Of a stretch of DNA of 64,000 nucleotides, positions 35,101 to 45,528 are shown one piece after another. This DNA is from Mycocentrospora acerina. Taxonomy: Eukaryota; Ascomycota; Dothideomycetes; Pleosporales. The stretch's first letter is position 1, and every line of letters begins with the position of its first letter. The translations under genes and the position numbers were made by a program. The stretch spans positions 1 through 64,000 of the forward strand of contig JAKUHH010000184.1 of the NCBI GenBank assembly GCA_022701365.1, in the 5' to 3' direction. Below the pieces are notes generated by a model, which did no database searches, was not told where the DNA came from, and saw nothing but the letters and a program-made list of their open reading frames with translations.

Positions 35101-36305
35101 ATGCCATGCGGGCCTGTTTATGAAGACAGCAGCAGTCTTTTCAGCGTCGTCGAGATAGCCTCTCCCTACATGCGGCCTCTCCACGACTAACTCGCCAACT
35201 TGGCCATCTGGAATCAGCTGTGTGTCGTCTTCCGAGTCAACTATCCAGCACCGTCCCACTAACGGCTTTCCAATGCTTCTGTAGTCGCTTGAGGCGGACA
35301 TCGGCTCTGTAGAGGTGCACGCAATCGTTGTCTCTGACGGACCATACATTCCAATCAACTCTACCCTGTCTACCCAGCGCTCCAAAAGAACTGCTTGCAT
35401 TGCCTCTCCGACGCTGATCAGAGTTTTGAGGGTGGGAATACCATCAACAGGAAGTAGTTTGATAAAAGATGGCGTCAAAACAGCCCAGTTAACGCGCAGC
35501 TTACTGGCAGCCCGGACTAGAGCAGAGCTGTCAAGGCGCTCAGATTCAGATACCACGCACACCGTTCCACCAGCTACCAGTGTTCCTAGAATCTCAAAAA
35601 TTGACGCATCAAAGCTGTAAGAAGCAAACTGCAAACTTCTCATCTTCATATTAAAGCGAGCTGAGTTCGCCCAGCCGTTGAAGCCGTAATAAAAGGAGCG
35701 ATGCTCAGTCAGTACTCCTTTTGGTTGGCCTGTACTGCCTGAGGTGAACACAGCGTACATAAGGTTTGAAGGCTGGACCGTTTCGTCTCCGGCGTATATA
35801 GGACACGCAGACGAGGGCGGTAACTGAGCCAGAGAATCCTCATTCAAAACAATGGTCGCCTTCACGAGTGGGGCAAGATTAAGGTGTTGCTCCTCTGAGG
35901 TGATTGCGATAGCAGCGTTTGACTTGCGAGCAATGACCCGGACTCGCTCCTCCGGATATGACGGATCCAACAAAATAAAGGCGGCGCCTGCCTTCAGAAT
36001 AGCAAAAATGGCAACAACTGTTGATTTCTCCCGTTAGTATGCATTTCAAGTTTGCAAAATTGACCGTCGTTTCACTCACCAGTCCAAATTGATTTCTCAA
36101 AGCAAACAAGCACAAACTGATCGGGTCCGGCGCCATTTTCCCGCAGCCAGACTGCTACTTGGTGGGCAGCTGCATCAAGCTCAGAGTATGATAGTGATTC
36201 GCCTTTCGACGACGCTACGGCCTCATTGTTGGGATTCTCGCGTACATGAACTTCGATAAGCCTGTGCACACAAGTTTCGGGAACAACATCGCTGACGGTA
36301 GTCAT
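18619..36305 (-). CDS. Five-module nonribosomal peptide synthetase
   Basis: Two exons, 36305-36080 and 36017-18619, joined by a 62-nt intron (GTGAGT...CAG, branch CTAAC); the joint restores FEKSIWT-VVAIFAILKAG of the first adenylation (A) domain. The product is 5,874 aa. Domain order, by motif: A1-T1-E, C1-A2-T2, C2-A3-T3, C3-A4-T4, C4-A5-T5, terminal C. All five carrier (T) domains keep GGDS (near residues 576, 2095, 3162, 4249, 5324). There is no N-methyltransferase, reductase or thioesterase; release is probably by the terminal C-like domain, as in fungal cyclic-peptide synthetases. It should make a short, possibly cyclic peptide beginning with a D residue. A3 looks inactive, and A4/A5 have Gly at the Asp235 position. 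The start ATG (MTTVSDVV) gives a complete N-terminal A domain. Product and cluster borders unknown. Confidence 0.95.
20170..23340 (-). other. NRPS module 5: C4-A5-T5
   Basis: C4 reads CHHAIFDRWAW, with Arg in place of the Gly of HHxxxDG. A5 has TSGSSGEPKG, LYGSAE, YKTGDL and SGKVNR, so the catalytic lysine is present. Its A4 core is FGAALME, again Gly at the Asp235 position (codon 21406-21408). By-eye code G-A-M-F-T-G-L-V-V-K. T5 has IGGDSISAMR. Confidence 0.8.
23400..26600 (-). other. NRPS module 4: C3-A4-T4
   Basis: C3 reads TAHHAIYDAVSL, with both His and the Asp kept but Gly of HHxxxDG replaced by Ala. A4 has TSGSTGEPKG, AYGQAE, YKTGDM and SRKIDRK, so it should be catalytically able. Its A4 core is YGAALIE: Gly at the Asp235 position (codon 24640-24642). 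By-eye code G-A-I-I-V-G-A-V-I-K. T4 has LGGDSLDAMK. Confidence 0.8.
26650..29800 (-). other. NRPS module 3: C2-A3(degenerate)-T3
   Basis: C2 is canonical (HAHHSVYDGWS). A3 keeps its fold and GYGQAE and YKTGDLA, but the A3 core reads FPSTSTGISKG instead of TSGSTGxPKG, A4 reads LDMSLAN, and the A10 lysine is replaced: NGSLNRR in place of NGKIDRK (Ser codon at 26950-26952). The A10 lysine is needed for adenylate formation in the family, so this domain is probably unable to activate a substrate. T3 (LGGDSIKAMK) is intact. Confidence 0.8.
29860..33040 (-). other. NRPS module 2: C1-A2-T2
   Basis: C1 starts near ENIYPCTPMQQG and should be the D-L type since it follows the E domain. Its active-site motif is NHVLIDGGS, with the first His of HHxxxDG replaced by Asn and the catalytic second His kept. 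A2 is intact: TSGSTGQPKG, FDASVME, AYGPTEVA, YRTGDLA and SGKTNRK. By-eye code D-A-M-F-I-G-A-V-V-K. T2 has LGGDSINAMK. Confidence 0.85.
33040..36305 (-). other. NRPS module 1: A1-T1-E (starter, D-residue)
   Basis: A1 has intact cores: TSGSTGQPKG, FDASIFE, MYGPSETT, YKTGDL and NGKIDRK. A by-eye Stachelhaus read against GrsA gives D-A-F-V-I-V-M-I-A-K; the substrate is not predictable. T1 has LGGDSITAMQ. The next domain is an epimerase by its position and by CCHHLVTDQVSF (HHxxxD with VS following) near 33967. No upstream C domain is present, so this is the loading module and the first residue is expected to be epimerised. Confidence 0.85.
36018..36079 (-). other. NRPS intron 1
   Basis: GTGAGT donor at 36079 and CAG acceptor at 36018, with a CTAAC branch motif before the acceptor. 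Removing it joins T75 to V76 within the first A domain and gives the conserved sequence AILKAGAAFILLDPSYP. Without splicing the frame hits a stop straight after exon 1. Confidence 0.93.
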
Positions 36306-38051
36306 TTTCCAGGAATAGATCAAGCCGTAGGATTTTTGTAATAAATTTGCAGATTGAAAAGTGCAAAAACAGACCCTAAATTGGTTGATGTCTGGTGATT
36401 GCTTTGGATGGCAATGGTAAGTAAGAGCCAAGTATTTAGTATTTGATCTTTTCTCAATCGAACAAGGTGAGATGCAATCCCGAGAGTGCAGGTTTTTCAA
36501 GCGTTGTCAATCGGTTACACAATTCTTTTTTGAAGACTGTATGCAGTCTTCTCTAGAGTCCGAGTCAACGCAATACCACGAAGGAAACGGTGATCATCTG
36601 CAGCATACTGCCTTATTTGGTACCAATAAGCATTACCAAATTCCATCGTCGTGTATAGTGCCCAGCATTTAAGCGATGGAACCCCTTTGCCGCAAGTCAT
36701 AAGTGGACCCGTTCGCTTCAAGAGAAGTCTTGTGATGCGATGCCCCGAAGAAGCACATTGTGAAATTTCACAGCTACGCCGGAATCACATCGCCGAGAGG
36801 CGAAGCCTAATTTCACATACCAGCACTTCTCCGGGGAGAAATTTCTTTTTTGGGCTTGGCATACAAAGATGAGCAGAAATCAATCAGTCTGTTCCACTGG
36901 ATTGTGAGTGTGGTAGGCTTGGTGCTGCATGCGAATGTTGCTTTTTCAAGATGCGTCTCAAAGGGTTCCCGTACAAAGGCAGTCTCATGCTTTTTAAAGC
37001 ATGCGCGCCGCTGAAACGGGTAGCATTTGCGGCTGCGATCTTCGAGGCTAAGAACCAAGCTTTCGGGACGTCCCGCATAACGCAATTTAAGAAGCTCGAC
37101 GTTGAGTTTAGCACGCCCAATTAGCGCTTTGACGATCTAGCTTGGAGAAGTGAACTACAAAACGTATGTTGAGTGAGCATACTTCTAGGTTAAGTCTGCA
37201 CCAGTAGACAACGTAGTCAAAGCCTAGTCAAACTCAGCGTGATTTTGATTGGCGATTGTGGTTTATTGAGCGTGAGCAATGCATAACCATAAGCTTGCAA
37301 CCAAAGCATGTTTCGATGGATTGTCAGACTCTTGAGAAGCAGAAGGAAGACAACTAAAAAATGCTTACAAAGTTAAATTTTTCTTGTTAAACACGCTTTG
37401 GGTTGTCCTTGATGGAAAATCGAAAGGACGTCAACATTATTGGCTAATTGTTACTTTTCGCTACCAATGCAAGTCACCAGACTTATTCAGCGTACAGCAG
37501 ATCTTCTTCGAAGTTGCCATGATAGCGTTTATTTGTATTGTTCCAGAATGTCGGGAGTCGTATTCTTGCTCGCCAATCAGGTTGTGTTACAAGGAGGAAC
37601 TTTACCAATCAGTCGACCTCCATGGGACTGGACGGTGGATTTGTAGGAGGGGTACCGATCAACCAATCCACATATTGCGTTGTCTGATCCATCAGTCTGA
37701 CGAAGTCTTTGTAGAGTAGCTGTTGGTTGGTCGACAGCGATACGAATCTCAACATGATGTATACGTAAATAAGAAGCCATTCGAGCTTCATAACAACCAT
37801 CAAGGCAAGCTTTAGAGTTTCAATCTAAACTCCATTCAATCATATGGACCGCAGTGCGTGTATATGAACGGCCTTTGGATACGTCTTTGTTCAAGGTCAC
37901 ACAAACAGAGATCAGTGTCCCACGTCGTCTACGGGGAGCCATACGCTCGCACCCTTGTCAGTACAACTCTCACCAATCAATCGAGGTCGCAAAAACCCAA
38001 AGGGTATTGGTTCTTGTACCATCTTCAACTCACTCTAGCGACTGAATCAAG
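36306..38051. other. Intergenic region upstream of the NRPS and first AKR gene
   Basis: Divergent promoter space: the NRPS runs left and the aldo-keto reductase runs right. No gene is supported here; small open frames lack protein-like composition. Confidence 0.5.
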
Positions 38052-39468
38052 ATGCTTCGCGCTCTGAAATCCCCCATAGCGGTCGCAAGCAAGCGCATTG
38101 GCCAACGTCTCGAACAACCAGCTACAAAGTTGAATTCGCAAACGCTACTAGAGATGCCGCTTTCTCTCAGTCGATCCCTCAATGAAACAAAAGTGGAGTA
38201 TAGAAAACTGGGAAACAGTGGCTTACGTATCTCCAATCCAATTCTTGGCTGCATGCACTTTGGCAGTTCTAAGTGGTTTGACTGGGTGATGGATGAGGCA
38301 GATGCCGTCGCTCTGTTGAAAGAAGCATATGACCGGGGGATCAACACTGTGAGTTCTTGTTTTGTATGGGTAGCGTATCCCCTCGTTGGCTAATTCACAG
38401 TGAAGTGGGACACGGCGAATGTTTACTCCAACGGAGAGTCTGAGCGCATTATCGAAAAAGCGATGAAGATCCACCACATCCCGAGAAACAAAGTTGTCAT
38501 CATGACCAAATGCTTCAGGCCTGTGACAGATCCGGAAGTCGATCCAAACATGGGAACGATCATGGCGATGTTTGGTACTCAAGCGCAAGCAAGCAAAGAT
38601 TACGTGAATCAATGTGGTGAGCACTGAAATCTACGTACACTTCTAATGTTTTTCTGACATGATTGTCTCGAAAGGCCTCTCTAGAGCAGCTATATTTAAA
38701 CAAGTTGAAGACTCTTTGAAAAGGTTAGGTACAGACTATATCGATGTGTTGCAAGTCCACCGTTTTGACCGGAGCGTGCCGCCCGAGGAGACGATGAAAG
38801 CACTGCATGACCTCATTCAGGCTAACAAAGTACGTTACATCGGTGCTTCCTCCATGTGGGCACACGAGTTAGCCATTCTTCAACATGTCGCTGAGCGAAA
38901 CGGCTGGACCAAGTTTGTCTCCATGCAAAACCACTACAACTTGCTTTACCGAGAGGAGGAGCGCGAGATGAACAAGTACTGCCGCATGACCGGGGTAGGT
39001 CTCATCCCGGTAAGTCTTGCAGTTTCTTCCCTTCATACATGCATGCACACTACAAAACGTTAGTCGTGCAGGAAAAAGCGAATAAAACTGACGTTCAATT
39101 CATGGATGTAGTGGAGCCCGCTAGCGTCGGGGAGGCTGGCCCGCCCTTTACGGCGTATAGATAGCGAAGACGCCGCTGCCGCTGGTAGCATCCGCTCTGC
39201 TCAAGGTCCAATATACGCGAGCGACAACGAAGCAGAGAGCGAAGAGATTCTGCGACGCGTACACAATGTAGCAGATGCGCGCGGCTGGCCGGTAAGTCAT
39301 GTGGCCCTGGCCTGGCTCAACAAGCGAGTCACAGCTCCCATTATCGGATTGTCAAGTGCGGCACGCATAGACGAGACACTAGGTGCACGCGACAAGGTGC
39401 TGAGCGAATTAGAAGAACAATATTTGGAAGAACCGTATAGGCCGCAGCGTGTGCAGGGCCATTCTTGA
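38052..39468 (+). CDS. Aldo-keto reductase (voltage-gated K+ channel beta / AAD-like class)
   Basis: Four exons: 38052-38348, 38406-38616, 38675-39009 and 39112-39468, encoding 399 aa. The catalytic tetrad of aldo-keto reductases is visible: Asp101 and Tyr106 in WDTANVY, Lys134 in VVIMTK, His198 in LQVHRFD. Substrate-side and cofactor-side blocks follow (VSMQNHYNLLYREEEREM, IPWSPLASGRLARP, then TAPIIGLSSAARIDE). The sequence is closest in style to aryl-alcohol dehydrogenase / norsolorinate-reductase-type AKRs that use NADPH. Intron 1 must use the AG at 38404-38405: the CAG five bases upstream would put a TGA in frame. The N-terminal ~45 residues before VEYRKLGNSGLRIS are unusual for the family; an inner ATG could be used instead. 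The gene diverges from the NRPS across 1.7 kb and could be a tailoring gene, unproven. Confidence 0.88.
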
Positions 39469-39756
39469 GTTCGTCATGCTCATATTGCTGTAGAAATCTG
39501 TTTCACTACTGGCAGCACCCTATGTAGGATGAATTTTACTTTTTCAAACTGCGATTTCATTTCTGATCGCACGTGTATATTGGAGCTCCGCTGGTGACCT
39601 GTTCCTTGATGTCAAAGCACTATCGGCTACTATTTCGTATTGGTTGTAGAGATGGTGTGTCTGAGAGCAGGAGCTAACCTAAGATATGTATCACGTGCAC
39701 CTATAATTCGCGTGAGGCAACACCTTAGAATGTGCAAACTGCAGAAGCCAATCCAG

Positions 39757-39840
39757 TCTATCATGTGTGTACACACATGAGCACACAGTGTCTATTCAAT
39801 CACCTATTTCAAAGCTCCTAATAAAACAATAAGCACTTCC
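39757..39840 (+). repeat. Diverged LTR-like fragment
   Basis: Its reverse complement reads TTATTGTTTTATTAGGAG, then AATAGACACTGTGTGCTCA and CATGTGTG words, matching the pattern of the fragments at 10.2, 17.5 and 57.7 kb. No internal element sequence is attached. Approximate boundaries. Confidence 0.5.
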
Positions 39841-40219
39841 TTCAATCGTTCTCTCACACTATATGTATTAAGTATAGGCTCACCGTTTGCTACCCGCTAC
39901 CCAAGACATTTAACATGAACATCTCTGGACTGATATTCCTTTTCCCTTCTCTTATCATTTTAACCTTTGCTCCATTGATTTACTACAGACATGAAGATGT
40001 AGAAGACCTCAATTTAACCTAAGTCGACTGCTTCCGTGGTAATACATTTACTTCCTACTGAGAATCAGAACGACTAGATTATCATTGCGACTCTCATGAT
40101 GTTGGTATTTAGAGGGCCGAAAGAACCGCAAAAGCTCCGCGCAAAGTTTAGTTTCCATTCTTGCCGCCAGTTTTTTGCCTATTTATTTCATGTAGGGTTG
40201 TGCTGGTACTTCTTGGCTC

Positions 40220-40643
40220 ACATGACAAATACAATATCATCATCATGTTCTTCTTCTCGCATGATGTACGTGTAAGCAACAACTTCAGTATGATCAAGAA
40301 GAAACCTAAGAGCCCGATCATGTATACCTAACAAACTTCGTAGAAGTTCTAGACCTTGAACCGTTGCAGGAAGTCGTGTCATTAGTCGCATCTTAAACTC
40401 TTCTAGCGTGACGGTAATTTGTGTAAAGAATGAAAAGATTAAGCCATTGTTGTGGATTTGTTCCGGTATTCAGACCCAAGAAGGCGGATTGAAAAGCTTC
40501 CAGATAGGTTTTGTAAGTTGAAGTACGTATGTTGATTTTAGTCGAATATTTTGAAGATCTGCTCTCTTGTGAATCCGCTCGATGCAGATGGTAAGAAAAA
40601 TGTCAAGACACGTGAGAAAATCAGTAAGAATTAGCCAACAGCA
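40220..40643 (-). pseudogene. Possible gene relic with one in-frame stop
   Basis: On the minus strand one frame runs about 141 codons with a single internal TGA (40470-40472, where CGA would give Arg) and ends at a TGA at 40220-40222. Pieces read like real protein: FLTICIERIHKRADLQNIRL upstream of the stop, then LEEFKMRLMTRLPATVQGLE and EVVAYTYIMREEEHDDDIVF. No family recognised. A C-to-T change in a CGA codon would fit RIP-type damage. It could also be an exon of an unseen gene or chance. Confidence 0.33.
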
Positions 40644-41108
40644 TTAGAAGTAAAAACATTCTATTCGTTGGACAAAGGCAAGTGGCAAGAAATCTTAAAC
40701 CCGTTTACGCAGTTTAACCGCAACTTAGCGCTAGGAAAAAGGCTAGTTGAGTAGTGTTGATCTTATTGACGCAAATTGCTTACATAACTATGCAGTCCAA
40801 CGATAGAACGCTCGCCGGTTAATTACACGTCTCAAGCTCTCAGACACGTCTAGTTCCGGCTAAAGACGCTCCAATCAGTAATACAAGAGCCCGCTGGTGA
40901 CATCAAACCAGAGTGGGCCTCGGAGCGCTCTCACGCGAAATTGGAGCTATAGGTCTGGAAATGGAGGTCGTGCCGATGACATCGGTGACGATTCCGACCC
41001 CACCATCCCACCTCCGACAGCTTTCCCCCGCGCAACTTTTCTATCTGTTTACGATCAATCGCACTTTCTTTTTCCACTTTCAAAACAAAAATATCCCAAT
41101 AGCCAAAC

Positions 41109-42216
41109 ATGTCTCTCGGCAGGAAAGTTACGTTGAACACTGGTAACACCATCCCGTAAGTACCTGAGAGCAAAGCAATGCCCCGCAGCCTATGTTAACT
41201 GCAACCACATAGTCAATTGGGCTTTGGTACCTGGCAAGCTGAGCCCGGTCAGGTAGAGGCGGCCGTCTTCGAAGCTCTCAAGGCAGGCTACCGCCACATT
41301 GATCTTGCCAAGGTCTATGGCAACCAGAAGGAGATTGCGCAGGCCTTCAAGAAGGCGTTTGGCGGCGAGGTGCCCAACCTCAAGCGCGAAGATGTCTTCA
41401 TCACATCCAAGCTCTGGAACTCTCAGCATCGCCCCGAGGATGTGCCAGCTGCTCTTGACGACTGCCTGGCTGAGCTAGGTCTTGATTACCTAGATCTGTA
41501 CCTTGTGCATTTCCCCGTTGCGTTCGATGAGCGCACCGATCCCAACAACCAGCTTTTCCCGCTCCAGGAAAAGTCCGACAGCCCTGACGGTGACGTCAAA
41601 ATTCTTGACGACATCTCCATTGTCGAGACATGGAAAGCAATGACACAGTTGCCCAAGGAGAAGGCGCGGGCTGTTGGCGTGTCCAACCACACCAAGGAAC
41701 ACCTGCAAGCTCTCATTGACGGAACTGGCGTCACACCCGCTGCCAACCAGATCGAGCGTCACCCTCGGTTGTTGCAGCCAGAGCTTATCCAGTTCTGCAA
41801 GGAGAAGAACATCCACGTTACTGCATACTCGGTAAGCGACAACCTCCATAATATTCGAAGTACCCTAACACTTTCAGGCTTTCGGCAACAACATGCTTGG
41901 CGTACCACTACTTGTTCAGCATGACACCGTCAAAGAGGTCGCTAGCCGTATTGGAGCCACTCCTGCGCAGGTCATCCTTGCCTGGTCCCAAGTTGGTGGA
42001 CACAGTGTGATTCCCAAGTCCGTCACTGCATCACGCATCCAGGAGAACTTCAAGGAGGTCGAGCTATCAAAGGAGGACTTTGAGAAGATCGAGGCTATCG
42101 GCAAGGCTGAGCCCCGCCGCTACAACATCCCTTACATCGCCAACAAGCCACGATGGCCTATCAACCTCTTCGGCGAGCCAGAAGAGCAGCAGGCTCCCCA
42201 CAAGGTCATTGTTTAA
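41109..42216 (+). CDS. Aldo-keto reductase (glycerol/xylose reductase class)
   Basis: Three exons: 41109-41155, 41213-41831 and 41878-42216, giving 334 aa. The ATG (MSLGRKVTLNTGNTIP) is followed by a 57-nt intron, and the junction rebuilds IPQLGFGTWQA, the family's N-terminal signature. Tetrad: Asp46 and Tyr51 in HIDLAKVYGN, Lys82 in ITSKLW, His115 in LYLVHFP. Later blocks GVSNHTKEHL, NQIERHP and VIPKSVTASRIQEN fit the NADPH-binding side. The second intron is only 46 nt. The family reduces aldehydes and ketoses in the cytosol; relatives include yeast GCY1/YPR1-type enzymes. The class differs from the AKR at 38-39 kb, so this is not a tandem duplicate. Codon use is richer in C-ending codons than in the NRPS, suggesting a well-expressed housekeeping gene. 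Confidence 0.92.
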
Positions 42217-43826
42217 GCGTCACAACTATCAAGGAGAGGATTTTTGCATCAAATGAATAGGTTGGCATGCAAAACATAAAATAATAGAACTTTTACACAT
42301 AAAGAATTGGAATGTTTGTTCAAATATTGTGTGACTTATTCGCACCTTTTTATTAACAGTAGATGATCAATTTAATTTCTCAAGTTTAAGGCAACCTGAA
42401 GCTGTGCTACGCAAGTATCTTCAGTTGCAGTGACGTAGTTCGTCGTCTTGGTAAGACAGTCGAACGAACGGGCGCCTCTGAGACTGCATTGCATACGTCT
42501 GCCCATGGGCAGCTTCAAACTGAAACATAGATTGGCTGTTACATTCCCAGGGTTTCTAGAATTTCTTTGGAGGCTCTTGCAGGATTTCAAATCCAGTGTT
42601 TTCACATTTCAAGCCCCGAAGTCATGATCTGTCTCGCTTCAACAAATTCAGCAACTCTGGTTGGCAGCCAGAAACATATTGCGAAGTCGCGTATAACTTC
42701 ATTGTTGGATCGTAGTTGAATTTCAGCGTTCGAGGGTTGACTACTCAGCTTCTCGTCTACGTCCTCTATTTTGAGTATCACCGCCGAAGCACCTCAAGTT
42801 TTTCGCTCGCATGCACATGTACTTAGATACGGTTTTGCTAAGCATTGGAGATGGAGCTGTACGCAGGCCCAAAATAGCAGGGCTAATTAGCGGGACGTGT
42901 TTCAGGCCGCGCCTTCGACCACGCCTTTTTTAAGCCGCTTGGGAGAGCCTCGCGACTCGTTGCGCATGGCTGTTTCATAGCAAAGTTTGCAATGGTTTTA
43001 CTCTTCAATTTCTTGTCCCAACCGACGTTGGTTACTGCGATTGTGAGGTCTACCTGAACTTGCAAGTGTCATATTATCGATTCGCGCCACAGAAAATGGC
43101 TCATACGAAGGCAGTTCCAGGCACTTTCCAATATTTCTGGTATATTCCACAAATCTTCCCGTCGACTACTGAATCGATTTGGTTCACCTTCAACGTCCAA
43201 CTACAGCAAACTATCCTTGATTGGCGCACCGACCATGGCGAAAGATGCCTGAGTAGCGTGCTGCAGCCGGGAAATCGTGCGGGGTGCCGATCGTGTTCCT
43301 GCATTTATTACTCAAAACAGCCATTGCCATGTCGGGTTGAACACCAATAACCTGCGGTGAGCTTTCTTAGGTCTGAGTAAACAATATTACAGCCTGAGAC
43401 ATGGCGTATAGTAATTGCGAATTAGGTTTAGTAATAGCGACAATATTGGTTGGCGCATCATATTGTTTGTTAAACAAAGTTTGAGGAATACACATTCTTC
43501 ACGGAAGGGTTACTTCAAAACACTACCTTGAACTTGAATAAGGTCCATGGACTTACTAGCTTGTGCCTGATTTGTGTTTTTCGTCTTCCTACATTATAAT
43601 TTTGGAAACTTTAATCGTGTGGTTGCTAGTCTGACACGTTCACACCGGAGGTCAGCTCAGCTTACTCGACTGGCCACAGGAATGGCGTAGTGAAATACTA
43701 TATAAGCCACTAATACGTCTCCAAAATATAATTATGCAACTTGGGAATTCTCTACCAGCTTCCGACGACTGTCCATCAGACCCTGAACAGACTCTCAATC
43801 TCCTTTATTACTAGACGAAATACTCC
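42217..43826. other. Intergenic stretch
   Basis: No gene is supported. A 77-codon minus-strand frame at 42372-42605 was considered and rejected. TATAAG at 43701-43706 lies about 125 bases before the But2 start and may be its TATA element. Confidence 0.45.
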
Positions 43827-44504
43827 ATGATGAAGGTCTTCGCTCCTCTCTCTGCACTCTTGCTGTCAGCTCTTGCTGCACCCACCACCCCAGCCCTCGA
43901 ATCTCGCACAATATCATCCTGGCTTCCAAAAGGCAAATGCCCTGCCAACTCTGTCCAACCTGACGGCAAGCTTCCTCCAGGCTCGATTTCGACATCAGTC
44001 CTCGTCCCAATCAGCGCAAGAAATCCCAGCAAAGCCTACCCGGCTACCGACTGGGCTTCCGTTACTCCCAACGATCTCTGCACAGTCTTCAACCTAGAGC
44101 TCGACTCGGACGCCACCCAGGGCAAAATCTGCAACCTCGTCTTCGACTTCCCAGATGTTCTTCAAGCGCCTGGCCTCTTCTTTTTTAGTGGTTCCGGGAA
44201 GTTTACATTCACGGGTTACGATATAAATGCTGGTGCTGTCCCAGGGGAAACTACATATGACAAACAACCTCGACCGGGTCCCAGCCCACCTAACCCACCA
44301 CCAATCATCAAGCCAGGAAACAGCTACGTCGTTAATTCTGCTCCCTGCAGCATACCACCGGGTATTGGCAAGGTCACCGTCTCTGGGAGCTTGTGTTCCA
44401 AGGACACTACGTTTTTCTTCAAGCAGAGTGACAAGATTTGCCCGATAGGATTCTATGTGGTCTTCACAGACGATCCAAGCACACCATCTTATGGTTCTCA
44501 TTAA
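43827..44504 (+). CDS. Secreted But2-domain protein
   Basis: Intronless, 225 aa. Residues 1-18 (MMKVFAPLSALLLSALAA) are a clear signal peptide. The mature part has the pattern of the But2 C-terminal domain: FDFP, SGKFTFTGYDI, a Pro-rich linker (PRPGPSPPNPPPIIKPG), and then PCSIPPGIGKVTVSGSLC and FFFKQSD..CPIGFYVVF. Conserved cysteines near 43970, 44100, 44345, 44395 and 44440 probably pair. The name comes from fission yeast But2, but fungal relatives are mostly small secreted proteins of unknown role. A second in-frame ATG directly follows the first; either serves. It is a candidate apoplastic or cell-wall protein. Confidence 0.82.
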   Translation: MMKVFAPLSALLLSALAAPTTPALESRTISSWLPKGKCPANSVQPDGKLPPGSISTSVLVPISARNPSKAYPATDWASVTPNDLCTVFNLELDSDATQGKICNLVFDFPDVLQAPGLFFFSGSGKFTFTGYDINAGAVPGETTYDKQPRPGPSPPNPPPIIKPGNSYVVNSAPCSIPPGIGKVTVSGSLCSKDTTFFFKQSDKICPIGFYVVFTDDPSTPSYGSH

Positions 44505-45528
44505 AACAAGACGATGATGTTAAAAGTATGAACTCACGTATGAGCTTTTTTGTTCTTGTAGCTTGATATTTAATTCCATATATAATGCAACCTCATTTTC
44601 TTCTTCCTTTTTGCACTCTTGAGGCAATTTTTACGACTTGTTTATGCGCTGTTCTTGCAACCTTTAGTCATAAATTGATAGCGTCTATGAATATTAAATA
44701 CTGTAGAGTTTTAAAATCTCTCGATACATAATGAACATAAAAGTCTTGGGATCGCAGAACGATTTAAAAGTTAATGAGCTCGCAAATATGTTGCAAGTTT
44801 CGATCAATGTGCCGAATGTACCTATTTGTGTGGAATAAGCACTGAATCTGAAAAAGAAAGGCTGAAGCATCACATAGCTCTGTCATTCTGAGGAGCTAAC
44901 TGTGGAAGCTCTAGTAGTTTAAAAATTTGACTCGGAAATCACGCGTTCGTGTTAGTTGTATCATCAAAAGTGATTTCAATTCATCTGTTTTCCTTTCATC
45001 AAGAATTTCCGGCACACATTGACCGATAGCACGTATAATATATCATCTGAGACTTCATTCCAGGTTCTTGAATTGATTGTAGACAACAGCTACGCTTCTA
45101 TGATTTTCCAGCACGATTGCAAGCTAATCCTTTCAAGTCAGTACATTTCTTCACATCATGGCAAATTCTCGTAGATCATCTAAGAGAAATGCATAGTAAT
45201 TCTACCAAAGTCAAAAGCACGCGCTTTTTTATTTCCTTTAACAACTCAGGTCGCATCTCTTAACAGTGCCGCCTTCTGGAAATTCAGACATTGTTCAGGT
45301 CGTTTTGAGTCTGCCTTTGACATGATTGAAATGCCCATAGTAGAGTATTCAGAGTCCTTTGACATTGGCTCTGGAACTGTTGTAGTGCATACAAAAGCTC
45401 GCAGGAAGAAATTACCCAAGTCGAAATTGACTAGGCGCTTCAACAAGATACTCCACTTTTCAGTAAGTGTATTGACCAGCCTAGCGCCCTGAATTACCAT
45501 GATATACAAAAAGGAGAATTTAAGCCTA
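44505..45528. other. AT-rich intergenic stretch
   Basis: This is the convergent 3' space of the But2 gene and the orphan membrane protein. A 106-codon minus-strand frame at 45246-45566 overlaps the end of the orphan gene in another frame and is not supported. Confidence 0.45.

Larger units (their letters stand above)
39469..41108. other. Intergenic region between the two aldo-keto reductase genes
   Basis: Apart from the LTR-like fragment and the possible relic listed separately, nothing is supported. The last ~250 bases are less AT-rich and form the likely promoter of the next gene. Confidence 0.5.

Noticed and set aside
42372..42605. 77-codon minus-strand frame with CLTKTTNY..EDTC, faintly LysM-like
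   Set aside because: No signal peptide, only one short resemblance, and no conserved second half of the motif.
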